Counted from the first letter of the stretch, positions 16,104-28,977 are shown. The stretch is 64,000 nucleotides of DNA from Glandiceps talaboti (GCF_964340395.1 NC_135567.1:15987806-16051805), one strand, 5' to 3'. A program made the numbers and translations. The notes: a model not told the origin generated them from the letters alone.

Positions 16104-17676
16104 GTAAGATTAGATTCATTTTTACCCAATTAATTGCTAATTTAGGAGAGGGTTCACAATAACAAAGTGACAACAGTTTCGACATTGAAGCATAGCCCCT
16201 TCACCATTGAACGTATTCATAAATTCAGTTTGTAACAAGGCAACACACTCGCAGACAACACTGAACCGACCACAGGTTTAATAATTGAGTGTAATTAGTT
16301 GGCGCTGTTAATTTAGAACACTCTCTGTGATTCCAACTCTGGGCGTATCTTAGAACCAGCGAATAGAAAACACCGTTTTAATGGTGTATGGATACTAGGG
16401 AAATCTTGATGAACTATAGTACAGGGGTTTTCATTCGTGACTGTGTGTCGGTGTCTGTGTCAACAAAGAAACCGACTGAAGTCAACATGCTAATTTACAG
16501 CTAAACTGAGACTATATAATTACCTGGAAAATAACGTGATATCTTTTTTTGGAGTCTGAATGAAGTTATTTCATGGCCATCTATACTATACTATAATATG
16601 GATACTTCAAGTATATATGCAGTCCTGCTTGCAGACGTTTCAGGTACAACTTACTACATATGCAAGCAGGACAACTCTACAGATCCATGCCTGGGGTGCG
16701 CCGGGTGGTAGCAGTGGCCAGCTCTGGTAGTGGGGGTGTGTGCCCCCCCCCCCTGGAGTCCATGTTGTCCTGTGTATAGGATACCATGGTTCTTTCAAGT
16801 ACTGTACAGTATCAAATGCTCTAGGAGTAATGACACAATATTATTCTAGTTTATGTAAATGAGATATTTCATCATGTCGTGTCAGTGCAGTAAGGTCATA
16901 TCTGCTATGCCATTGTTGTCGCTTGCTAAGTGTCCAAGCAATCAATCTTTATTGCATAACAACATAGCATAGCAAGCATGGTAAAGCATACAAAAAAAAA
17001 TATAATACAGAGATAAAGTTAATATTTGCACTCCAAGAAAATTTTGCAATTTTCCAGTCTTTAACCAGTTCTCAAAGACTAATTTTTACTATTTACCTGA
17101 CTGGTATATTGTTATGTTAGTCTAGTTCTTGGCAGACCATATTCCGTTCTACGTTACCTTCATACTACACCGTCTAGTCAATCCCGTTACTCAAGATGTT
17201 AATTGTGGTTCAACCCCATGGTGGGCGATGCGTGAACGGCACATGTCAGTAGTAATCCGTCACAAATTGACAGGCTGTTATCATCGTTCTTAGGTCTCTA
17301 GGATCTAGGACTGATATGATATGCAATGTCCAACCAGGACTCCACCTCCAGTCTGTTTAAACTAAAATCATGTGGGGATGCGATGACATCATGTTTATAC
17401 GAACGCTGTTGGGGGAGCACAGAATTCTGTGCGAGAGTAATGGGATTGACTAGACGGTATAGTATGAAGATAACATAGTACGGCATACAGTCCATCAGGA
17501 ACTAGACTATGTTCATGTACAAGAAGACATTTCAGTCATTACTTATTTTTCTGTCTTTGTTTTCTAGTGAAATAAGTGAAAATAATTCTTTAGCGAAAAT
17601 TTCCAGGGTTACATTATGTTGCTGACAATTCAATGATTCATCTAATTTTTTTGAATTTGATTTTTCTCTCTCAGAA
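16104..17676 (+). other. Presumed 5' UTR intron of the 12-finger gene
   Basis: No coding exon seen. It contains a 12-bp stem GTCCTGCTTGCA / TGCAAGCAGGAC near 16622-16671. A GC-rich patch at 16685-16760 (gtggccagctctggtag) also occurs near 60870. Confidence 0.4.
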
Positions 17677-18015
17677 ATGCCTCAGGATAGTACAGCTGTT
17701 GGTATCACTAGTAGTGTATCTATGCAAAAGAAGAGTGATGTTGGAGATGTTGGAGATGAGAGTGTCAGCAAAGATGGTGATGAGGGAGAACTTAGTAGTA
17801 ATCTTGCTGGTTTTACTCCGTTTAAACCTTTACATCAGGAAATGAAGATGCGGAAAACTAATAGTAAAGGAGATGGCCAAAAGAATGATGGCGATGACGA
17901 TGATGAAGATGATGATGACGACGACGATGACGACGATGATGATGATGATGACGACGATGATGACGATGATGACGATGATGATGATGACGACGATGATGAT
18001 GATGATGATGATGAC

Positions 18016-18050
<35 letters not shown>

Positions 18051-18054
18051 CGAA

Positions 18055-18093
<39 letters not shown>

Positions 18094-19755
18094 AAGAAAG
18101 CTGATATTGAAGACAAAGATGGTGGAGACATTCATAATGTCAACAGCGATGACGATGATGATGGGGATGATGATGATGATGATGATGATGATAAGAAAAT
18201 GAATATTGAAAACAAAGATGGTGGAGATGTTCATATAGATGGTGGTGATGGTGATGATGATGATGATAAGAAAACAAATCTTGAGAACAAAGATGATGGA
18301 GATAGTGATTCCCATGTCCATTCAAATGATGTTAGTAACAAAGGTGATGACTTTGCTGATAATGAGGATTATGATGATGATGATGATGATTCAGATTGGC
18401 ATGATGATAATTACAAAGACAATTTGCAGACGAAATACAAGACGAGTTTTGATAAAGAGGCTAGACACAAAATGTCAGTCAAACTTATATCAACGCAAGA
18501 GAAATCTAAACTCAATGAGTATTATTGCTCTGTATGTAAAAGACAGTTTAAAACAAAGAAAACACTAAGTGACCACATGAAGAAACACCATGGAAATCAA
18601 AAGAGAGACTGCAAAGATGAAACCATTGAAAAAGACAATAAATCATTTGAATGTGATAAGTGTGGAGATACTTTTACAAGAAAATATCTTGCTGAGAAAC
18701 ACAGGAATACTTGTACCACAGAGAAGAAAGTATACCCCTGTGATTTGTGTGGAAAAGTTTTCACTGATAAGTTGTTATATGCCAAACATATGTATTATGC
18801 CACTTGTGAGAAGGATAGGAAAGCAAAGACCCTGAGTCAAGGAGCAAGTGCTAAACCGAGAGATGAGTTTACTTGTTTGTTTTGCGGTGAGACATTCTTG
18901 AGAAAGTCTGACTTTGTTAGACATAAGAAAATTGAACACAGTGAAATAGCTACATTAAAACAACAGAGTGGAATGCGAAGCAAAACGATTATGAAATCTA
19001 AACTTGTTGAGAAAATACTAGGCAAGAGTCATCAGAGCAAAAGAACTGAAGAAAGACGACAGAAAAAGGAAGCACCAGATTGTAATTATTCATGCGCTGT
19101 GTGTAATAAAACTTTCAGTGCTAAATCCAGTTACAGCCGGCATAAAAAGACTCATGAACATGGAAAAGTGTATGAATGCAAGGAATGTGGTTTGAAATTT
19201 ACCAAGAAAATTGCTTATGAAGCACATCTCAAGGAACATGTCACACTTGAATGTATACAGTGTCAGAAACATTTTAGCAACAGAAAAAGTTTGGCTAAAC
19301 ATATGCTGCTTCATTCAAAGGACGAACGCTTCAAGTGTCCTATTTGCGGGCGTCAATGTCAGGGACAGTGGTATCTGACATGCCATCTACGATCACATAC
19401 AGGTGAAACTCCATTCCAGTGCGATAAGTGCGGTAAGACATTTCGTGCAAAAGCGTATTTAACACAACATCAGCGAGTGCATACCGGAGAGACACCTTTC
19501 CAGTGCGAAGAATGCGGGCGTCAGTTTCGCTATAAAGGAGACTTAAACCGACATAAAATACTTCATACTGGTGCAAGACCGTACCAGTGTGAATTCTGTG
19601 GGAAGTGCTTCAAGCAAACAGGTCAACTTGGTATTCATGTACGTACTCATACTGGTGAGCTACCACATGCATGTGATTACTGCGAAAGAAAATTCAAGAC
19701 ACGATCCGAGTTAAAGAGTCACTCGCGAGGACACCACGGTTTATATGTGAACTAA
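17677..19755 (+). CDS. 12-finger C2H2 zinc-finger protein with a long aspartate tract, 692 aa
   Basis: Single coding exon starting at ATG 17677, preceded directly by a splice acceptor. Residues about 71-139 are almost all Asp with two Glu (encoded by mixed GAT/GAC), followed by three shorter Asp runs separated by the repeated phrase ENKDGGD/EDKDGGD. C2H2 fingers begin near residue 281. Twelve can be read: YCSVC, FECDKC, YPCDLC, FTCLFC, YSCAVC, YECKEC, LECIQC, FKCPIC, FQCDKC, FQCEEC, YQCEFC and HACDYC. Fingers 2 and 3 end in HxxxxC-like variants. Fingers 8-12 are joined by canonical HTGE/HTGA linkers, so they probably form the DNA-binding block. Known family role: sequence-specific nuclear DNA binding. 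The acidic tract could act as an activation, chromatin- or histone-binding region (inference). The target is unknown. Confidence 0.92.
17887..18092. repeat. (GAT/GAC)n coding trinucleotide repeat
   Basis: About 69 codons of GAT or GAC with two GAA codons, encoding the aspartate tract. The synonymous GAT/GAC mixing interrupts the pure repeat. Confidence 0.95.
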
Positions 19756-19770
19756 ATTTAAAATGATAAT

Positions 19771-19776
19771 AATAAA
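19771..19776 (+). terminator. Possible poly(A) signal of the 12-finger gene
   Basis: AATAAA 16 bp after the stop codon, just before the minisatellite. If used, the array is outside the mature mRNA. Confidence 0.35.
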
Positions 19777-22453
19777 AATAATAATAGTTATTGTTCCAAT
19801 ACACAATAATAATAGTTATTGTTCCAATACACAATAATAATAGTTATTGTTCCAATACACAATAATAATAGTTATTGTTCCAATACACAATAATGATAGT
19901 TATTGTTCCAATACACAATAATAATAGTTATTGTTCCAATACACAATAATAATAGTTATTGTTCCAATACACAATAATAATAGTAATTGTTCCAATACAC
20001 AATAATGATAGTTATTGTTCCAATACACAATAATAATAGTAATTGTTCCAATACACAATAATGATAGTTATTGTTCCAATACACAATAATAATAGTTATT
20101 GTTCCAATACACAATAATAATAGTTATTGTTCCAATACACAATAATAATAGTTATTGTTCCAATACACAATAATAATAGTTATTGTACCAATACACAATA
20201 ATAATAGTTATTGTACCAATACACAATAATAATAGTAATTGTTCCAATACACAATAATAATAGTAATTGTTCCAATACACAATAATGATAGTTATTGTTC
20301 CAATACACAATAATAATAGTTATTGTTCCAATACACAATAATAATAGTTATTGTTCCAATACACAATAATAATAGTTATTGTTCCAATACACAATAATAA
20401 TAGTTATTGTACCAATACACAATAATAATAGTTATTGTACCAATACACAATAATAATAGTTATTGTTCCAGTACACAATAATGATAGTTATTGTTCCAAT
20501 ACACAATAATAATAGTTATTGTTCCAGTACACAATAATGATAGTTATTGTTCCAATACACAATAATAATAGTTATTGTTCCAATACACAATAATAATAGT
20601 TATTGTTCCAATACACAATAATAATAGTTATTGTACCAATACACAATAATAATAGTTATTGTACCAATACACAATAATAATAGTTATTGTTCCAGTACAC
20701 AATAATGATAGTAATTGTTCCAATACACAATAATAATAGTAATTGTTCCAATACACAATAATAATAGTTATTGTCCAATACACGATAATAATAGTTATTG
20801 TTCCAATACACAATAATAATAGTAATTGTTCCAATACACAATAATGATAGTTATTGTTCCAATACACAATAATAATAGTTATTGTTCCAATACACAATAA
20901 TAATAGTTATTGTTCCAATACACAATAATAATAGTTATTGTTCCAATACACAATAATAATAGTTATTGTTCCAGTACACAATAATGATAGTTATTGTTTC
21001 AATACACAATAATAATAGTTATTGTTTTAATACACAATAATAATAGTTATTGTTTTAATACACAATAATAATAGTTATTGTTCCAATACACAATATTAAT
21101 AGTTATTGTTTTAATACACAATAATAATAGTTATTGTTTTAATACACAATAATAATAAGTTATTGTTTCAATACACAATAATAATAGTTATTGTTTCAAT
21201 ACACAATAATAATAGTTATTGTTTCAATACACAATAATAATAGTTATTGTTTTAATACACAATAATAATAGTTATTGTTTTAATACACAATAATAATAGT
21301 TATTGTTTCAATACACAATAATAATAGTTATTGTTTTAATACACAATAATAATAGTTATTGTTTCAATACACAATAATAATAGTTATTGTTTTAATACAC
21401 AATAATAATAGTTATTGTTCCAATACACAATATTAATAGTTATTGTTTTAATACACAATAATAATAAGTTATTGTTTCAATACACAATAATAATAGTTAT
21501 TGTTTCAATACACAATAATAATAGTTATTGTTCCAATACACAATAATAATAGTTATTGTTCCAATACACAATAATAATAGTTATTGTTTCAATACACAAT
21601 AATAATAGTTATTGTTCCAATACACAATAATAATAGTTATTGTTTCAATACACAATAATAAGTTATTGTTCCAATACACAATAATAAGTTATTATTCCAA
21701 TACACAATAATAAGTTATTGTTTCAATACACAATAATAAGTTATTGTCCCAATACACAATAATAAGTTATTGTTTCAATACACAATAATAAGTTATTGTT
21801 CCAATACACAATAATAAGTTATTGTTTCAATACACAATAATAAGTTATTGTTCCAATACACAATAATAATAGTTATTGTTCTAATACACAATAATAATAG
21901 TTATTGTTCCAATACACAATAATAATAGTAATTGTTCCAATACACAATAATGATAGTTATTGTTCCAATACACAATAATAATAGTTATTGTTCCAATACA
22001 CAATAATAATAGTTATTGTTCCAATACACAATAATAATAGTAATTGTTCCAATACACAATAATAATAGTTATTGTTCCAATACACAATAATAATAGTTAT
22101 TGTTCCAATACACAATAATAATAGTAATTGTTCCAATACACAATAATAATAGTTATTGTTCTAATACACAATAATAATAGTTATTGTTCCAATACACAAT
22201 AATAATAGTAATTGTTCCAGTACACAATAATAATAGTTATTGTTCCAATACACAATAATAATAGTAATTGTTCCAATACACAATAATAATAGTTATTGTT
22301 CCAATACACAATAATAATAGTAATTGTTCTAATACACAATAATAATAGTTATTGTTCCAATACACAATAATAATACTTATTGTTCCAATACACAATAATA
22401 ATAGTTATTGTTCCAATACACAATATTAATAGTTATTGTTCCAATACACAATA
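19776..22453. repeat. 28-bp minisatellite, about 95 copies
   Basis: Unit ACAATAATAATAGTTATTG plus TTCCAATAC. Each unit contains the inverted pair ACAATAA/TTATTGT (7-bp stem, 6-base loop). Sub-blocks differ: TTCCAATAC dominates at both ends, TTTTAATAC/TTTCAATAC at 20990-21650, and 25-bp units lacking one AAT at 21650-21860. There are no unique spacers, so this is not a CRISPR array. Confidence 0.95.
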
Positions 22454-22929
22454 TATTTCGCAATGGTCTGTACGTAACAAATTACAAGAGTTAAATATAT
22501 GATTAAGAGAAAAAATACATAAAAATTGTTTTGTTTATCACATCATAAAATCACAACAGTTTGATTGAAAACAACAAATGAATCAAAACAGGACATATTA
22601 GAACCTAATCAAAATTCCAACCACTTCAACAATAACATTGACAAAATATGAACGGTTTATGATTGGCTTGAATAATTCAAATTTCTCAATCAACTGTAGA
22701 GCCAGTGTAAGGTGATTCCAGATTTTTTGTGCATATACACTAAAAGCCCTATCACCATATATTTTGAAAGGATTTTAAAATTGTTTATATTGTCTAATTT
22801 TCTTCATTAAGTGATGTCAAACTTGATTAGTTGGTTTGTCAACTATCTTTGTCCACGTTTCCAGGTCTGCTCATTGACAAGTGTATTTTGTTGAGAAGAG
22901 TTTTATGACCTCTTTATGTGTACATGAAA

Positions 22930-23215
22930 TGCCAGGGGAACTGGACATTTGTTTGTGACCGTGAACTAAATTATGTGAAGTGGCCATAAAACTGTTCTTA
23001 TCAAATGATGAAATGTAATACAAGTCTCTGTACTTCCAACATGCTGTGCCAAGTGTTATTTAGTTTGTAAGGTACGCCATGATGGTGGCGCCCTCAAACA
23101 TCGGCCAACCCCTAACACCGGTGAGGGCGAAACGTCACGACGTATTTTACAGTCTAAGTGGTATTAATCCAGTTAAGTTATTTACTTTGCCTGTTTGTAA
23201 CAGGTTTCGCTCATC
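22930..23215. mobile_element. Foldback family FB2, diverged fragment
   Basis: Shares ccaggggaactgga.., acttccaacatgctgtgccaagtgttatt and the gcctgtttgtaacag tail with 4117-4384 and 39857-40199. It is interrupted near 23075-23130 by an unrelated GC-richer stretch containing ggcgccctc and ggtgagggcg. Confidence 0.55.
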
Positions 23216-23516
23216 AATGCTTGAACTTTTGCCTTGATAATGAATTACTGTAAAACTAGTGTTGTTCATCTGTCAAAACCATATATTTTGGTAGTATTTT
23301 GCACAATCACATGTGTACTCTTTGCCAGCTTCTACTAATTATGTAAATATAAAATCATGAGATAGTGAACTCATCAGAAATACTATTGAAGTCAAAAATG
23401 GTACTCGCTTTAAAAGATAATTTATGTTGAAATCAGAAACATGCTTTGATAAACCAATATTGTTGGAAAGTCTTTTTGTCTTTCTATTGAGTGATGGATG
23501 GATGAAGTGTTCATTT

Positions 23517-23517
<1 letters not shown>

Positions 23518-23603
<86 letters not shown>
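23518..23603. repeat. (GA)n microsatellite
   Basis: GA dinucleotides with single ATG and TGA interruptions. Confidence 0.95.
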
Positions 23604-23606
<3 letters not shown>

Positions 23607-24225
23607 GAGACTCCCTTTGTATACTGTTGAATAATTTTATTAACCTTATATACCATATAATAATTTTACATATCTCAGTCTCTACTGATTAAAGCTTACA
23701 GTGATTATATGAATAAATGAATAATTAATTCTGAAAGCATCCCAAAAAATATTAAGACATCGTATCATCTTTGTCTCCAAAGAATCATAAATACTGTTGA
23801 CAGTTTGTCTCCATAAAGAATGAATTCACTCAATACAGGTAAATATCATATTGTATCATAATAATGCACAATCACTCAAATGTGTAAAATGTACATCAAA
23901 CGTAAAACTAAAATGAGTAAGACCTGACTATGTTAACTAAAAGAAGTGAGAATTATCAACAATGTAACAAGATCATCCACATTAAAATCATCTCTATTGT
24001 CACTAATAAACATCAACTCGAAAACTACTATCAAACTAAGAAGTGTATATATTAATATGATATTTGGGGGGAAAAGAAGAATCTAACGACATGCAAACCC
24101 TTTCGGTGACATTTCACTACTGCCTTGATACACTTCATTGCATGACGACGAAAACATACTAACCTGTGCTAGATTTGTGTTTTTTATGTTGAATAGCATT
24201 ACCTTAGCAAATCACTGAATGTTAT

Positions 24226-24448
24226 TTCCAGCTATCTGTGAAATACACGACGTAAATGTACCATTATTCCTAGCTATCTGTGAAAGTCTGCTACAATAAT
24301 GGTAGCATACACGACGTAAATGTACCACCATTCCTAGCTGTCTGTGAAAGTCTGCTACAATAATGGTAGCATACACGACGTAAATGTACCACCATTCCTA
24401 GCTATCTGTGAAAGTCTGCTACAATTATGGTAGCATACACGACGTAAA
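24226..24448. repeat. 64-bp tandem repeat, about 3.5 copies
   Basis: Unit contains ctagctatctgtgaaagtct and catacacgacgtaaatgtac; three nearly identical copies. Confidence 0.85.
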
Positions 24449-26885
24449 TGTAAATTGCATGTCTGAGCCTGTTTTCCCTGAGGCTGTAGATATCTCGAAG
24501 CAATGGCCCGCTCTGAGCGCCCTCTACGGAATAAAATTGCAAAGTGTCAACATGCAAAGGGTCAGAGTTCGCGAAAAATGGCGAGCGGTCTTCCTTCACC
24601 CAGCTGAGTGTGTGTATACTGAATGAAAGGCAGGTTTCAATCATCCAGAGCGTGAACGTTGAGCTGGAACACAGTCTTCTATGGTCGTATGTGTCTAGTA
24701 TCTTAAGTGGTAAGGATAGTTTGTCTATTTATTCACAGACCTCTAAAAATTCGCGTCGACTCTGATCATTATGAACACACAGCTCAGGCACACTGTCGAC
24801 TGTCGTGATGAAACTGAAATGTCAACACAAAGCAAAATGATCGATGCTTTATTTTTCATTGCACCGAAAACTGATTTCTACCACTACGTGTTTATAAAAT
24901 GATACTCCAGGTTTCAATATTGGTCTTGTAGTAAATTAGCTCTGTAGAAATGCGTTCCGTTCACTCCGACATGTCTTCGAGGTGTGGAAGTGAATGAACG
25001 GAGCGCATATACAGCGCTAGTACGAAATGTAAAGGTACTATCGATCGATCGGTCGGTTGTTCAACAATGGATGTTTCTGAGTACAGGTTATGCTATCCCA
25101 GATCGCCATGCGGGAACGAAACGGTGCAAACTTCATTTTCAATGGATTTGGAGGAGCATATGATACTGAGTGTGCACGTGTTTTGGGCGTAGTGTATGCA
25201 ACATTTTACTTGCTGTAGCATACTTAGCCATCACTTGCAATTAAATGAACTCAAACCTGGTATTATGATATAACTCATAAATAATCTGATGACGTAATTT
25301 ATCACAGGTATCAAAAAAATGTACAGGAAATCCATATTATGTAATAAACTGTTCTAACAATGTCAGACGACAGTTGTAATGTTATAGAAGACATGCTGTG
25401 ACATTAAAAATCATTTTAAAAATGCAATAGTTTAATTGAGGTCAGAAATATTAAACATGTTGTAGAAAGCTGTCAGTATAATCTTGATGCCAATGTGGAA
25501 TAGTTGGTGGTTTCTAACAAAACCACATCTTGTCAAACTCCCTCAATCAGCATAATAAGTTTTCATCCAATCAGTGAACCCCAGCTGTTATAGTGATGTA
25601 AACAGTGTATAAGTAGAATCCTGAGCTGACAAATATACCATATTTGGACATTACATAACTGCCCCAATAAATACTAACTTTATGAGGGACTGTGTTATTG
25701 GTTAGAATTTTGGGATTGATTAACAAAGATGTTAATGACTGTGTGGGTGGCTGTGGATGAATTGTAAATTGCATATCATGCATCTCAGGACTTATAATAC
25801 TGTGAGTGGAGATGTAAATCATAACAACACCATATAGGAACTAGACTGCTGTCAGTGACTTGTCTCTGTTTTACAACATAAATCTAACTTGGGCTATATC
25901 AATAGTTGAATGTTTGATAAACTGAAGTGCTAGTTTGCTTGTAATACTTCTGTTACATGTGTGTTATTATGTAACAGTCAAAACTCCTGTCCTGCCTGTC
26001 TTTGTTATCAAAGCCATAAAATAAATAATCACTGTAAGATGTAAATATATGTGTATTTAATCAAGTAATTGCATCATGCTATAAAAAAAATATACATTGC
26101 ATGTTCAGTAAGGACATACAATGTACATGCAGTGGTTATATCAATTGCTAGTTCAATATTATTTTATCTGTCTTTTTCTTTATGTTTGTATGTTTTTTTA
26201 AATATTTTTTATGGGACATCTTGGTGGCCTGAATTAAATAAATAATAATAATATGTACTCATAACAGCACTTGTTTCAAGTACCCTGTTACAGGCATGTC
26301 CTGTTATCTGCCTCTGGAGTTCTAGCTGTGTATTGTAATAGCTCGCGCAGTGGCCATGAAGCAGCCGTGTAGCGGCTCAATTACTAGTACGCACACACAT
26401 CCTATATACTATATGTGATGTTTTTTTGGTGGTTTTACCCAAGGATGCATTGCAGCGCAATGACTACGCATGTGAGTTCTATATACAATGTGCATTCTCC
26501 ATGCGGAGGGCGCTATCTACAATATCATCATGAGGCAACCGGTCACAAATGAATCTACCCTGTGCGAGCTTTGCCTCATTATGATATTATTATGAGATTC
26601 TGATCACTATAAAATATGTCTTATTATTAAAATTTGTTCTTTTTTTTACAGGTGAATGACATACAGGTGTCTGTGGTGTACAACTGAGAGTGTGGTCTTA
26701 CTAATAATAGAGTTCAGAACTTGTACAAGAATTCATTTAAACAATTGTGAAGATTTTCCAAACGTATTTTAGTACATGTAGCAAAGAGAATACTTAGTAG
26801 AGTTCCTTGCATTATTTTGCACATTTATTCCAGTCGTACTTTCACGAGTTGATACTGGAAATTTTGGAACATCGGAATTGAAAGA

Positions 26886-28733
26886 ATGCCAAACAAGAAA
26901 GTTGTTTTCCTATCAAAATACAACACTCACTCGTGTGTTGTAGGGATAAAAAATGTGGTGCATCATCAGAATATGAACACAGAAAGTGATGACACCCATT
27001 CAAATACAGGACAATTACATCATCAGAATGTGAACACAGAAAGTGATGACACCCATTCAAATACAGGACGATTACATCATCAGAATATGAACACAGAAAG
27101 TGATGACACCAATTCAAATACAGGACGATTACATCATCAGAACGTGAACACAGAAAGTGATGACACCCATTCAAATACAGGACGATTACATCATCAGAAT
27201 GTGAACACAGAAAGTGATGACACCCATTCAAGTATGGCAAGATTACATCATCAGAATATAAAAATTGAAAATGATGAGATAAATTCAAATGCACTGGGAT
27301 TACATCATCAGAAAATGAACACAGAAAGTGATGACACCCATTCAAATGCAGGATTACAACATCAGAATATAAAAACAGATGATGAGACCAATTCAAACGC
27401 ACTGGGATTACATCATCAGAATATGAACACAGAAAGTGATGACACACCTTTAAATGCTACTGGATTATGTCATCAGAATATAAAAACAGAAAATGATGAC
27501 ATAAATTCAAATAGGCCAGGATTACATCATCAGAAAACGAACACACAGAGTGATGACACACACGTAAGTGCAGTTACAAAACTTCACAATATGGTGATGA
27601 AAATGGAAAAGTCATATAGACCTGTACCAGAAATACAACATAATAATACGAGCACAGGAAGTGATGACATCATTGGATGTAGTGCAGAAAGTGGCCATCA
27701 ATTGGTTAATGAGATGACAGATGGCAATAATACCGCTGTACATCATCAAAACATGTGCACACTAAATGATGATGATACAGTTAAAGTATTTTCCAAAGGA
27801 AAAGCACATAAGCCATATTCAATGCAAATGAACATGCTGCCTGTCAATCAAACTTTAAACCAGACTGTTGTAGCCAGTGAAGACTGTGGTATCAACCTGA
27901 CTAAGTACAATAAAAGTGTTTCAGAAATCTCAACTATTCTACAGACAGGTGATCTTCCACAAAGGCTGACTCAGAGTGAACATAAGCCCAACCCAGCATG
28001 CAATTCCAAATCCCATGATGCATTATTCTGGTCAAAGGTCACCCCAACTCAACGTGTATCATTTGATAGTAAATTGGGTGCGAATGCAAATTACGTGGTA
28101 GAGTCGTCGGGAGAATTAAGACGCCAGGAAAGAACTGTACCAATCAGAGGCTTGAAAGATGACGAAAATCAAGACGGCAAGAATTTCGTTTGTATAGAAT
28201 GCGGTTCAGAATTTAAGAATAGCTGCGATCTGAAGCGACATGCGATCATCCATACTGACGAGCGTCCATTTGTATGTAAGAAATGCGGCAAAACGTTCAA
28301 CTTTGAAAGTTCGTTACGAAGGCATGGTCAGGTTCATTTGAAGGAAAGAATCAAACGATGCAGAGAGTGCGGGCTCGGCTTCAATAATGAATATGACCTC
28401 CAGAATCATGAGCATGCGAAACTAAGCGCATACGTGTGTAAAGGCTGCGGTAAAACGTTCGACTTCAGCAGTTCTCTACAACGCCATATGAGGATCCATA
28501 CAAACGACAGACCATTTGTGTGTAAGGAGTGCGGGAAAACGTTCAACTTTGAAAGTTCTTTGCGACGACACACTAGTATTCACAGCAGAATCAAACCGTT
28601 CGTCTGCTCCAAATGTGGCAAAACGTTTAAAAGTGAAGACCTTTTGGAAAGTCATATCACAACAATGCACACTAAATTAACAAAACGTACCTACGTGAAA
28701 TGTAAGAGAAGGAAAGAATCTAACAATAATTGA
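26886..28733 (+). CDS. C2H2 zinc-finger protein with 19-residue N-terminal repeats, 615 aa
   Basis: Single coding exon from ATG 26886, about 230 bp after a splice acceptor at 26652. Residues about 24-235 are eleven tandem copies of a 19-residue unit (consensus HHQNMNTESDDTHSNTGRL), the first five nearly identical and later ones diverged (HHQNIKTENDDINSN..). Two degenerate echoes follow (GSDDIIG; HHQNMCTLNDDDT). The unit is rich in Asn, His, Ser and Asp and is probably disordered. The C-terminal 190 residues hold six C2H2 fingers: FVCIEC, FVCKKC, KRCREC (degenerate, HEHA end), YVCKGC, FVCKEC and FVCSKC. Fingers 2, 4 and 5 share nearly the same finger helix (FNFESSLRRH / FDFSSSLQRH), suggesting internal duplication. 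Presumed nuclear DNA-binding protein; target unknown. Antisense open frames here are shadows. Confidence 0.9.
   Translation: MPNKKVVFLSKYNTHSCVVGIKNVVHHQNMNTESDDTHSNTGQLHHQNVNTESDDTHSNTGRLHHQNMNTESDDTNSNTGRLHHQNVNTESDDTHSNTGRLHHQNVNTESDDTHSSMARLHHQNIKIENDEINSNALGLHHQKMNTESDDTHSNAGLQHQNIKTDDETNSNALGLHHQNMNTESDDTPLNATGLCHQNIKTENDDINSNRPGLHHQKTNTQSDDTHVSAVTKLHNMVMKMEKSYRPVPEIQHNNTSTGSDDIIGCSAESGHQLVNEMTDGNNTAVHHQNMCTLNDDDTVKVFSKGKAHKPYSMQMNMLPVNQTLNQTVVASEDCGINLTKYNKSVSEISTILQTGDLPQRLTQSEHKPNPACNSKSHDALFWSKVTPTQRVSFDSKLGANANYVVESSGELRRQERTVPIRGLKDDENQDGKNFVCIECGSEFKNSCDLKRHAIIHTDERPFVCKKCGKTFNFESSLRRHGQVHLKERIKRCRECGLGFNNEYDLQNHEHAKLSAYVCKGCGKTFDFSSSLQRHMRIHTNDRPFVCKECGKTFNFESSLRRHTSIHSRIKPFVCSKCGKTFKSEDLLESHITTMHTKLTKRTYVKCKRRKESNNN
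26970..27550. repeat. 54-60-bp coding tandem repeat
   Basis: Eleven units that encode the HHQN..ESDD peptide. The 5' copies are almost identical at DNA level. Confidence 0.9.
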
Positions 28734-28744
28734 TGCCAATGTAA

Positions 28745-28925
28745 TTACAGCTAAAATGATGTAGGCTTGGTGTTTCACTCATGGGACATTACAGCTAAAA
28801 TGATGTAGGCTTGGTGTTTCACTCATGGGACATTACAGCTAAAATGATGTAGGCTTGGTGTTTCACTCCTGGGACATTACAGCTAAAATGATGTAGGCTT
28901 GATGTTTCACTCATGGAACATTTCA
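28745..28925. repeat. 44-bp tandem repeat (4 copies) matching a single inverted copy at 29243-29277
   Basis: Unit contains attacagctaaaatgatgta and ggcttggtgtttcactcatg. The complement (gtgaaacaccaaacctacat..ttagctgta) occurs once at 29243-29277. The pair therefore looks like terminal inverted repeats of a 0.5-kb element whose left end was tandemly amplified. Confidence 0.75.
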
Positions 28926-28977
28926 TGTTGACACAGAGTTAGACATTTCAACTCTCGACTAACAATAACATAGACAC

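Larger units (their letters stand above)
22454..26885. other. Region between the two zinc-finger genes; no coding exon recognised
   Basis: Contains an FB2 fragment, GA repeats and a 64-bp tandem repeat (listed separately). A CpG-richer patch at 24940-25080 includes an imperfect inverted repeat around gttccgttcactcc / gaagtgaatgaacgg and could be promoter sequence for the next gene, with a donor-like ACAG|GTTATG at 25084. A good acceptor (tttttttacag) at 26641-26652 suggests that the next gene's coding exon begins there. A hairpin aatatcatcatgaggcaa / ttgcctcattatgatatt lies at 26519-26590. Confidence 0.45.

Noticed and set aside
16685-16760. Possible SINE sharing ggccagctctggtag with about 60870
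   Set aside because: Only a short shared block is visible, with no RNA polymerase III promoter or tail pattern.
17830-18325. Minus-strand poly-Ser, poly-Ile and His-rich frames
   Set aside because: Antisense of the GAT/GAC aspartate repeat.
19776-22453. CRISPR-like regular repeat
   Set aside because: Repeat units abut directly without unique spacers, and the context is a spliced animal genome; it is a minisatellite.
26842-27447. 201-residue minus-strand frame (LNGCHHFLCSHSDDV repeats)
   Set aside because: Antisense of the 19-residue coding repeat of the zinc-finger gene, which has the better frame and domain support.
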